Shown in pieces: positions 13,071 through 24,800 of a stretch of 64,000 nt of DNA. The stretch is from Carposina sasakii. Lineage: Eukaryota > Arthropoda > Insecta > Lepidoptera > Carposinidae. Both the position numbers and the translations under genes were made by a program. Under the pieces are notes generated by a model, which saw only the letters and a program-made list of their open reading frames with translations, had not been told where the DNA came from and ran no database searches. Each line of letters starts with the position of its first letter. The first letter of the stretch is position 1. The stretch spans positions 6,634,001 to 6,698,000 of the forward strand of contig CP053157.1 in the NCBI GenBank assembly GCA_014607495.2, in the 5' to 3' direction.

Positions 13071-14326
13071 GGATAATATAATACGCCATCAACTGTATTA
13101 AGTACCTATAGAGGTTCTTGGTTGATTTTGGATATAATAAATACAACCCTGGACATCTCTGTCATCCAAAAAGTATGTGTTTATATACTATACACATACT
13201 ATAGTATAAATAGTCTGAAAAGGTGGAATTTATGACAGCCCTACTCAAGAGTCCGAACCCTACGCTTACTGCGAGGAATCTTTAATGTTATGGCCACGAA
13301 CATTGTACATTAATACGGACTGCGATATCATGTTTAGATATAGTCTTATGTGTGTAATATTATCTTCGTTCTTCACTAATAAGATATTATGTACTTAGTT
13401 CTAATGTTTTTGTGACAATAAATGTTGGCATTTCACTATTTACATACACACAAAAAAATTAATACCTATATTTTATGTACTGTCAAAATCCAGTTACATT
13501 TCTAAGCTGTGTTTATATACTGGAAAAGATAGGATGAGTAGCGCAAGGAAAACTAAACTTATAATTTAAATATTCGATAGCAGAGTAGGTAGTTTCACTT
13601 CAGTTTCACCCATTCCGTCAAACCTAAGCCGAGTCAGCGCTCCGGTCCATTTCACCAGTTGGTCAGATCAAAAGCGGTGATACTGGGTCAAACCAAACCT
13701 GTCAAAGAAAAGCAACAAACACAACAAGCACAACAAAGTACGTGTGTGTCATTTATCCAAGAAGACCGCAACAACAAGCATTTACACAGGAATGCCGGTC
13801 GGCCACACCTCGCTGCAGCATCCTTGAAAGGCCGCATTCCTCATCCATTCGTAGCCTAAGACCTCAATCGTTGATTGCATGGACCAACCAATTTATTAGC
13901 CTAACAAGTGCATTGCGTAAAATATTAGGTACAAGTTGCAAACTTATCTGATGCGGTGCAGAAAATAAACTTGTAGAGATACAGTCATATCAATTATAGT
14001 GTTTGTATACATTACAGCGATTTTGTCAATACTTTAGGTAACTTGGTAAGGTATGCTCATGTTTCTGAATATATTTTGGTGCTCGCTATTTGGAGTTACT
14101 ATATTAGGCACGTACTTAAAATGCTATTAGACGAAGAAGGTTTTAAAAGTAGTCAATTTAATTGGAATTACTTTACCTAAAGTTTTGTCTTGTATACTAT
14201 AAGATTGAGAGCGGAAAAAAAACGTTAAATGTGTAGTTGTAGTTACATATTTATGCTAGAATAGTCCATGTTTAGCCTAATTTATTTTAATATAGGAAAT
14301 GTAGGTAAGGTAAAGTTTAATAATGT
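13071..14326. other. Non-coding DNA, nothing identified
   Basis: Two overlapping frames at 13659-13951 lie in a slightly more GC-rich patch but show no domain or splice pattern that I recognise. Confidence 0.35.
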
Positions 14327-14334
14327 CTTACACG

Positions 14335-14843
14335 CAGGGTTGCCAACTTTTCCAGCCGCCATAACCGGACAACAAATTTAATCTGGCCACACTTGGTCAA
14401 AATTAAAAAATAAACGAAATATTGTGGGAAAATTATTTATTCTTAAAATTGTACCTTAATCAGTCAGCTGCGCCATTAATTATTAAATCTGGTCACATTT
14501 TTTCAAAATCTAAAAAATAAACTAAACATAAATAAAATTGTACTTGCTCCCTTTTAACATTTTTGACAAAACTTGACTGACCGAAACGAACTAATGCCGT
14601 GCTGGCCGCCCGCGCCTCACTCCCACTCCACCCCGCGCCCGCCACCCGCGAGCCCCTCGCGTCGCGACTTGCAACTAACTGACTACTGACACACCGCCGC
14701 CGCCGCCGGCGAATTAGCAACATCGCGTTCACAATTTTGTATGACCGGACAAATTGCATCCGGTCGGAGGTTAGCGACCTGACCCCAACAATTCCTTCTA
14801 AAACCCAACAGTCCGGTCGAAAACCGGACGGTTGGAAACCCTG
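14335..14843. mobile_element. hAT-type non-autonomous DNA transposon with perfect 8-bp target duplication
   Basis: The element starts CAGGGTTGCCAAC and ends with the inverted, slightly diverged form GTTGGAAACCCTG. It is flanked on both sides by the identical 8-bp word CTTACACG (14327-14334 and 14844-14851). An 8-bp duplication with CAGGG-type termini is the hAT signature. The 509-bp body holds no transposase. Its core (about 14580-14710) is strikingly GC-rich, including a CCG run, against an AT-rich background. Confidence 0.85.
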
Positions 14844-14851
14844 CTTACACG

Positions 14852-15791
14852 ACTTCAAATAAACTAGTATCTTGTTAATTGAATTACACGATAATGTTTA
14901 ATATAGGTAAACCTATCGCTACAAGAGTGATTAAGTAAAAGTATAAGAGCTGAGCTGACTTTATCTAAACAAACGGTTAATTAATTTGTGAATTACATTA
15001 CATTACTTAATGTCAGTCTTAAAACAGGCGTACCTAGAGGTAGGTAAAGAACTTATGCTAAGTAAATAACCTCCGCTGAGTTATTTCCACCCGAGCTCGT
15101 GTTGCCTTTCTTACATAACATTTAGACTGCGTTTCACCAAATAAGTAGTTCCTTTGAACGATGGCGCTAGTTGCTCTTTGTTTGGCTACATGTTCTGTGT
15201 AATTGCATACAAAATAATGTTAGTTTCGAAATCGGGCACGGGTGTTATTCACTCTTAACAATGAATCTGTCGCAACCTCTATCTTACAAAAGGTAACTTA
15301 CTGGGTACGTTCAAATATCCATGACGTTCGAAGCATTCGATACAGATTGCGCTTTCTAGGTTTCTATGCTAGATTCTAAAATTTTCACAGTGCTAATTAG
15401 TCATTGACATATAATTTAAAAATTAATTGAATGTGTTACCAAACAACACTTCTATGGCCTCTCTCTAGAATGGCTGAGCCGATTTTTATATTAGAATTTT
15501 TGCATTTATGTCTGATAGGAGGTAAAGGTACATATTAAAGCACCTACGATTTAAAAAATATGGGTAGTGGAATAATATGTTCTGAACCGAAAACGATACG
15601 GTTCTCGATACATAAAAATGATAGTGAATCTAGTAAAAAAAATATTTAAGATACTTTACTAAATAAATTAAATATTTATGAAATAAATTAGATAAACGAG
15701 AACAAAAGTAGGCAAAGTAGCTATTTCCCATTAATCACTACAACAAAACTGAACAGGACTGGGTTTTAATAAAGTTTTTTTCTTGTTACAG
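14852..15791. other. Non-coding DNA upstream of the first recognised IRSp53-like exon
   Basis: No exon was recognised. The first exon of the family normally ends at a phase-0 junction just before the NILDKFNP segment and carries the start codon. No convincing candidate was found here or farther upstream, so it is either missed or outside the window. Confidence 0.4.
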
Positions 15792-15867
15792 AACATCCTG
15801 GATAAATTCAATCCAGGGGCCCGACAGATGATAACGGCCGGCAAAGCTTATTTGAAAGCTTTACATG
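15792..15867 (+). CDS. IRSp53: IRSp53-like exon: start of I-BAR domain
   Basis: Acceptor TTGTTACAG precedes 15792 and donor GTAAGT follows 15867. The exon opens at phase 0 and ends at phase 1. It encodes NILDKFNPGARQMITAGKAY and onwards, the first helix of the IMD domain and the main reason for the family call. Confidence 0.93.
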
Positions 15868-18800
15868 GTAAGTAGAAAGACCCCCTAAGGTAGATCCACT
15901 GTACTAATGCGGGGCTTAGAATACATCAGCTGTATTTATTAGCGACACCTATGTAAAAACTTTTAAGTGACAGCGAAGTTGGCAAAGTTAAAGAATTATT
16001 TTTCCAATTTTCTTTAAAAACTCTGGATTTAGGTATCTGCATCATTATTACTTTTTAAGCGACAACGAAGTTGGCAAAGATATCGAAATATTTTCTCCAA
16101 TTTAGTTAAAAACTCTGGATATATCTGCGTCGTTATTTACCTATATTCTCTGGCAAAAACTTTGTATCGTTTTCATAGTCGACGCAGATGGATGAAGCGC
16201 TGTCCCTATCGGTTTACTAAATTCGCTTGATCCGTCAGTCATTTTTCAAAACAGTCGCTCCTGACTATTACAACCGTTGCGATTGGTCCATCGCTGTCAT
16301 GGTCGCGAGAGGACCCGAGGCAATATTGCCAATACTCATACTGTAAACCTCGCAAATAGCTTTACAGATAAATCAACGTTTGTCCTCTTGTGCGTGTTGA
16401 TGTGTAACTTTGCAATTCAGTGAAGTAAGTATCATCATAAGTGGTAGAGTAGAATAGCACCACCCCTTGTCTGCCGATTACCTAAGAGGCGATTAAGTGT
16501 TCCCAGGAGGTGGGCAGCAGCGTGTTGACAATAAAGTCCGAAAATTGTCTTGCCTGGCATGGTGACTATAAGAAAAAACCCTCTTATGGCAGTAGCTTTG
16601 TGCCGTGCCCTGAGGAAAACCTACGTACATTAGTTAACTGAACTCCAATATTGGCTGTCGTGATGAAATATTAAGTGCATGAGTACTAATCTTTCCCCTG
16701 GGATTATGTTTTTCATGATGCAAGAAAATGTCTATTAAATAGTTTTGAGCCCGAAGATAATCTACTAAGACTAATCGGATCCTCCCACCATCTTGTGATC
16801 TGTAATAAATAAAGAAGTCAGTTTGTACCAGTTATGATGCATTTACAAAAGTACCAATTTAATCGGCCATGTTCAATGAATGACCAAATTTATTATCGAC
16901 ATCCTTCATTACAAGAAAGTGAAACTAACTGCCTACAGCCGTAAATCCCAGCGGGGCGTATTCAGTGAAACGTAGGCAGTTAATTTATATAGTGCATGCC
17001 AAATGGGTGCATCTATATGCAAAACCTCAGTGTACTCTCTTGGCTGCGGAACTGGGACGGTGGTTGTGCCAAATTGTCCTGTTGTCTTATCTGTATTATG
17101 CTTAGTCTGTGGTAATAAACTTGCGCATTGTGTATGTATGTGCCTCGGTTGCAGATGTAAGTGGATTCCGCCGATATCTTTATTTGTATGAGGGGGTCGC
17201 TGCATTTTTGTAGCATTTCTTATCGTAAGTAGTATTACATAATCCATTTGAAATTGAGTTACATCTGCAGTTTGCGAAAGTGTTAAAAGGAAAAGCGTGA
17301 AAAAGGAAATCTATTATTTTTATCTAACTTTAAAACGCTGCACTCTTGGTATGATATTAAAGTTTTATTGATCCCACTCCACATTTGTTTTTTTTTATTG
17401 CTACGAGTATTAACACGATCTACTGCTGTCGCCATAGAAAAACCTAATTGATTTACTGAAATCTTTGTCCGTAGTCTTTAATGTATGTATTTTAGGTTTG
17501 GTCTATTAATGAGCTCTTGTACTCGTACTTACCGTAGGAGGAAGTTTAAGGTCCACTTGCTCCAACTGTTTAAATCTTTGCTAATTTGCTATCACAGCTC
17601 ATTTATGTTGTCTCCAAGCAGTTCTTTACACTCAATGTAAAAACAACCTTTGTGATTTCTCAAACGCTAATAAAGTTTTGGCAAACTGCTAGTTTGCGAA
17701 GCGGGAATAACATTTTATCTGTATTTGTTGGTGCAAGTGTTCCTTCCACTGTGCTGTGCTATGCTATAGCATATATAATATTCATATTGCTAATGGATGC
17801 GTTTGATATCCACCAATCGAGTTCAGGTCATGCACCAATGATGAGGTGGGTCCATAGCAACATAGCATAGCCCATTCTAGTGAGAAGGCAGCCTTAATGT
17901 CTTAACTGTTTTAGTTGATGAAGATTTTATATTTAGCATTAAATTTAATGTTAGTACTTAGTTTAAGAGTTACGCTCGTAGGATGAGGTCTATTGTTCTA
18001 ATCAACCCACATGAACATTTTGTAATAGTTACCTACGTAAGCTCACGCTATTTCTCTAAGTTTATTTAATTTTGCATGTTTATTGGTACTATAAACATTT
18101 GTTGTTGTTGCGTAAACAATTATTACATAAAAATATAAGTAATAAAATCATTTAAGAATTAAGTAAGAAAAACGTCTGTTACAATTTTTTTTGATACATA
18201 CATATAATCACGCCTTTATCCCTTACGGGGTAGGCAGAGCACCAAGGGCCGATAGGACCACATGGTGCCACTTCTGACTAATTTTGAGGGTATAGTTGAG
18301 ATGTACAAGTTCGGTTAGTAGTGACTATAAAACACCAAGACCCTCTTGTCCCTCTACTGACTTGTACAGTATGCCCGAGAAGAGAAGCAGTTTTAGTATT
18401 ATATGTTTTTTTTCTTGATGGTCTAGTAAAAACTACACTTTATCAACTACGAGTATGTCGTAGGTACATGCCAAATACTTTTTACTTTACCAGTAAAAAA
18501 CTTGCCGGTTGAATGTGGAATGTGGACACGTTCGTTCATTTTATTCCATAGTGATATCTTTCCATCGAGATCACTCGGTTGATCACTTTGACATAGGAGT
18601 TATTTTCCGATACTTGAATGTGATTACAGATTGAACTAATTATTTTCTATACATATAATAAAAATGTAACGGATCGCTGTCTGTACATGGAAGATATATG
18701 AGAAAAATATTATAAGAGACCTTTATCAACGCAATAGAAGCCAAAACGATAATTTTTGGAATTTTTGTCGGTTTGTCTGTTTGTCTGTGCGTTTGTGCAC

Positions 18801-21800
18801 GCTAATCTCAGAAACGGCTGAACCGATTTCGATGCAGTTTTCAGAAATATATTGTCACAGGTCCCACTTAACATATAGGCTACCTTTTTATCCGGGAAAA
18901 TATTTTTATCCCGGATAATTTCGACAATTTTGTTTTTTCTGTAGTCCACGCGGACGGAGTCGCGGGCGGCCACTATCAATAATATGGGAATAGAAACCTT
19001 AAGAAAATGTTGACACATACCAAACATATAAGCCTTGCTAGTGATTTTTTTTCCAAAAATACAGCTATCACCTACCTACTAAGCGAGTATAAACTTTTAT
19101 TTACTTTAAAATACTTTTCCCTTAACAGGCGCAGCAGCAGCATCACGCTTGTATGTGGACGCAGTCGGAAAACTGGGCAGACAAGCCCAGCAAGGAACAT
19201 GGGGAGGTAGCGCAGATATAGGTAAGAGTTTTTACTTTATTTAAATACTTCACCTACTTAGCTAATATTGTGTCCAAGTATGTCTATGCTTTGAAAATTT
19301 ATGTTTCTTCTACTCGTAGTTTCATTTCCATAATCTTTGATCAAATTGCCTTTATTTGGTTTTCTGTTATGATTTCACATTATATTTATTTATGTATGCA
19401 ATAAGTATAGCTGTTGTAAAGAGATATTTCCCTTTTGTCGGGCCTATACAGATTTAGTACTGCGTAGGCAAATACGTGGGGGGAGGACACTGTCAATATA
19501 GACCGCGGGTGTAGACACACCCGTTTATTAAGGCTCGAACACACCGGATGCGTGTGCGTGCACGTAAGCGTAGACGTATACGTACCTCTGAGTTGTAATG
19601 TATGGAACTGTAAGTATAGGCACGGGCAGACAGGATGCGTATGCGTAGACGATAAGCATGGACGTGAAGCGGTGACAGTTCTATACATTAAACTCAGAGG
19701 TAACGTGTACGTCTACGCTTACGTGCACGCATACGCATCCGGTGTGCTCGAGCCTTTAAATTATTCCCGTACACCATAGCTTATATGTATACGAGATTTA
19801 GCTTACCTATAGAACTTCTACTAAGATGAATATTTGCGAACAGGGTATTAAACTTGGGGTCGTGAAAATTTTACTACGCTCTTGTTAATATTTTCAGCGT
19901 AATTTAATGCTCTAAGCTTGTTTACTACGTGAAATAATATCGTGTCACAGCTAGATGTGAAATTCTAGTCAATCAAATGAAAATCTAGAAGATTTTTAAG
20001 TAATATTTTACTATATTACCTAATTCTAGCATCACATGAAAACATGTTTAGAAGATTTATAGTAGGTACCTAATACATATAATAACACTATACTAACTAC
20101 AAAAAGTTTAGATAAATAACGAATTTTATTTTACATACAGAAGCTTAGTCCTGTGCCCTACATAGGAAACCCAAACGTATATTTTTCTAATTTTCACAAT
20201 AGGTTCCTTCTTTTATAAATATGTATATTTTTTATTTAATCTTATATTATTTATTAATAATTTTACCTTCAATATAAAAAAAAACATGATAATCCAGATT
20301 ACCCAACTATCCAATCTCGTTTTGTAACTTAGCCCAAAAACAATATCGAAAATTGAGACATAAAACGAATTTACTATGGGCAAATATTTCGATACTTTAC
20401 TGAGGTACTAAAAGTGTATCGTTTTCAGGAACCGCACTTATGAAAGTCGTTGAAGTTTACCGGGAGATTCAGGATCAGCAGATGAATATTGTAAGTATAC
20501 ATACCTACTTACTTTTGAGCAACATGATGTTATAATAATAGTTATGATATGACTATACAGGATGTTTTTTCGTCGCCACCATTAACGAAGGGTACGTACT
20601 CTATACATCAAATAAAGTAAGTTTATGCCAAAAAAATGCTGGGAAACGTAAATTTTTTTGTTTTTTTTTTAATTACTTGATCGGGCGAAATTTGTAGTGT
20701 CCAGTGTTTATGCTAGTTTTTTCATAGACAGATATTAATTATATCTCGTGAAAAAATCTTGCTACGCGCGTCTATGTGCATTTATGCAGAAAAACGCAGT
20801 CTGTTTACTCAACTTTGGACCCTAATATTTTGGAAACCAGACACTTCCCAAGTATGCTTCCATGGAGAAAAATGATCGTGATGATGAGGAGATTCCGTAG
20901 TTTTCGGGAACGTTGACGACCAAAAATCATCCTGTATTTTAACCATTACCTAGGTAATGGTTAATGGTTCATGTTTAGTCATCACTACATACTATAAAAT
21001 AAAGTCGCTTCCCGCTGCCTGTCTGTTCCTATGTATGCTTTTCGATAAATTAAGATCTCTTTTGTCTTTATCTCGTACTTCCTTTTGTTTATCCATAATC
21101 CATGATCATAAAAAGTTTATGTTAACTCTATGTACCTATTTACTCCAGTCATCTCGATCTTATGCAGAGATAGGTTCAAGAATAATAAATATAAAAAATG
21201 TTATTACCGATAAAATAAGTTTCATAAAGTTTAAAAAAACCGTATAACATACGATATTAAAACGTTCAACGTTATATACGCTAGTCTTTATTAATAGAAG
21301 TTGTCATTTATTACTTGGATTTCGTGTATAAATTATTTTTATTATGTTCTCTTTAATGTATAAAAATAGCCAACAACAATATTATGTACAAAGCTGTGAC
21401 GCAACCAATTATTTTTCAGCTAAAAGCGTTCTACGTAGATCTGCTCGTCCCCCTGGAAACCAATTTGGAGAAAGATACAAAAGTAGTGCAGGTCAGTCAA
21501 TAACAACTACCGTTTCATTATCTTTTATGTATACAGGGTGTAACAAAAAGGGTATGTTAAGCGAAAAGCTATACAAATAGCCCACTATAGAGAACCTCTC
21601 TACAAAATTTGAGACTCGAAATAACATGTTTATTTTTCAAGATTGTATGAAAATTCCTGAGACATTTAAGAATTCTCCATACTATCTTGAAAAATAAACA
21701 TGTGATTTCGAGTCTCAAATTTTGTAGAGAGGTTCTCTATAGTGGGCTATTTACATAGCTTTTCGCTTAACAAACCCATTTTTGTTACATCCTGTATAAT

Positions 21801-24800
21801 ACTCAGGATTGTTTACTGCGAGTAAGTAGGAGTGGCAGTTAGAAACATGGAGTAGATGTGGAGAGGAAGTGGCCTCATAACTTTTGTTTATAGAAAATTG
21901 TTTTCGATTAACGTCGGAAGGGTAACTAAACTAAGAGCCCCTTGTAGTAAGGGTAACTTGTAGTAGATGATAAATTTACGCATACCTATATATACATACA
22001 TAAAATCACGCCTCTTTCCCGGAGGGGTAGGCAGAGATCACGGATCTCCACTTGCTACAGTGGTGACACACCTTTCGTTTCGTCTACTTTCATGTTATAC
22101 GTAAAATAGATAAATGCACACATGCCGTCTTGCTTTTTGTGACATAATCAGAAAGAACTGTCGTGTGTATTATCTCTCGATTTACATAATCTAGATTTAG
22201 CATTTACTACATGAGTTTATCGATTTAAATTAAATCTAAATTTACACGTTTGCTCCAAGTGTACCTAAGAGGTATATTAGCCAGTGATTAGTTCATATTG
22301 CGCTGGCATATACACGGTAGCAGGATTACACTAATTACCTATACCATCTCCTGCTTGTCTTTTCTTTATGGTCGGAAGCATGTCGGAGCTAACTTAAGTG
22401 CCTCGTTTACCGATAGATAAGAATTTCTATTAAAAAAGTTTTGCTACTGAAGGTGAATGACTCGCTTCAGTTAAGTTAGTAAATAATACAAGCGTAGGAA
22501 AACAAAGTCGTTTCTACCTTTACCTATTATCTTACTATCTAGCCAGGAATTCTAGATAATATCGGTACATACAGGGTGTAAATGAAGTGCTGAACAAGTA
22601 CCATCAAGTTCAGTTAGATGTCAGTTTTACTGACAAGAAATGTATTTTCAGTTTGATAATCGGTTTTACTTTCAGCGTTATATTATATGGCTATATTAAA
22701 AAAAAATATAATAATATAAAAGTAGTTTAATAATATATTTTAATACAAAATTTATTTTTATTTATAATAAGTAATAATTTTATTATTATGTTCCACCAGT
22801 CTGAACAGAAGCGCTTCCTGCAACAGCATAAGCTTCGCTCCGAGAGCTACAGCAAGGCAGCAGCGACCATCAAGAAACAACGCAAGAAGAAAACGAACGC
22901 AACTAAAGTGGGCACTGCTATGGGCAAGGAAATGAAGGTATTAACACTGAATTTTAATTAAATAGTATAGAGACCTTTTCTGCAGATTACCGAGTAAGAT
23001 ATATTGCCAAATATCAATACAAGTCTAATGTATGGAATAGCCGTGGGACAGATGGCCTCCTCCACAGTTCTTCGCCATCCGGTTCGATCTTGAGCTTCGC
23101 GCTGTAATTCTTAGATCTTCCCTGCGTTTATCTATGGAACACTAAAACTAATAAAACATAAATGACTACAGTAGATCCCTTTAGGTGGAGAGATTAAGAT
23201 ATAAATTGAAAAATATAATCAGGACGAGATCATCCTGAAAGGTACCTTTATCACCTTGTGTAATGTATCTACCATAAAGTTTACCAAATTTTAATCATCT
23301 CCACCGATACGAGTATCACCCTATTTCGTATAATGTAGCGTGTGGATAAACCGTCTAGACTGGTAATCTTTCGATCACGCACCATCATATTCTCCGCTAA
23401 AGTTATATTTACGTAGTCAGTGTACCAAGGAAAATGGGGCGGCAGCGGCGTCAAATATTCATACTGCCCGTCTGTCTAACTATTAATGGAAAACCGAATA
23501 TAAATAAAGAAAAATATTTTACACTTGAAAATTATGAACGGTTATTTATTATAGTTGTAGTAAAAGGAAACCAAAGAATCTCATGAAACTGATAAATTCT
23601 AGCTATCGGGATGAAAAATAACGTTGCCAATAATGTAAAAGTGTAAAGAGATGGTCAAATTCGTCATCCGAGTTAATTGACCCGGTAGTTCAGTTGGTTA
23701 GAGCGAAGCACAGAATGCGAGAGGTCGTGAGTTCAACTCTCACTCGGGTGATTTTTTTTTCATTTCTTAATATTATTTCTAATATCTTAATTTATAAAAA
23801 AATTATAAAATACTTCTCCATACTACCTATAATCGGTTAGGATATGGTTGATCGTTTCATCAAAAACATTGTGATGAGGGATTCAGCTTTGTTTACCGAA
23901 ATTTGGCTAGGGTATAGCTATCGGGATGAAAAATAACGTTGTCAATAATGTTAAAGTGTAAAGAGATGGTCAAATTCGTCATCCGAGTTAATTGATCTGG
24001 TAGCTCAGTTGGTTAGAGCGAAGCACGGAATGCGAGAGGTCCTGAGTTCAAGTCTCACTCGGGTGATTTTTTTTTAAATTTCTTATTATTATTTCTAACT
24101 GATAAATAGTTAAAAATATATATATTTGTGTACTTTCTCGTCTAATCTTGTTAAAAAAATATAGGAAGGAATAAACTTCAATTAAATACACTCAGCGTAA
24201 ATGAGCGGCAAACGTTCCTCGGCTGTGCGTAATAGTCTAATGCTGGCAACATTAAAGACTTAAAGGACTCTATTGTATCCGCCGACTCCCATTTATACGC
24301 ACATTTTGTTTCCAGAATATGCAAATATTAGAAGAGGAAAAGACAAAATTGGATGCTTTCTGCGAGCAGAGCCTGAAAAATGTAAGTGTATTTCGTAATC
24401 TGGCTAAATTAGTAGATTTGGTTTTTAGGGGATTGGTGTTGATGTGCAACGATGTCAAATGTTCTAGCTTTTAAAAACTTTTTTCTATAGTATTCCAAGA
24501 AGCAATCTAGTAGTAGACATCTTATTCCTCTTTTTTTTAATTTAATTTAAAAGTTATGTTACTACTACCATACTACATGACTACTACCATAGTCATAACT
24601 TTTAAATTAAAAGTAATTTTTATGTAAACATAATTTGATAATGCTATAAAATAACCATCTTAGATGTAGACATACTGAAAAATATATAAGTTGTATCGCA
24701 TTTTTAACATACAAGATCAAGTAAATAAAGAAATACTGAAATCATTATTTCAAGTTAAACTTCAGTGGTCTTACTTGCGGGAAAAGCATTTTCAATACAC

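Noticed and set aside
17003..17191. Cysteine-rich secreted peptide
   Set aside because: The stretch is open on both strands, has no start context or conserved Cys spacing, and lies in repeat-like intron DNA.
23679..23752. Functional tRNA gene
   Set aside because: A and B boxes and part of the acceptor stem are present, but the anticodon arm does not pair, and several diverged copies with a shared leader and tail show it is a SINE.
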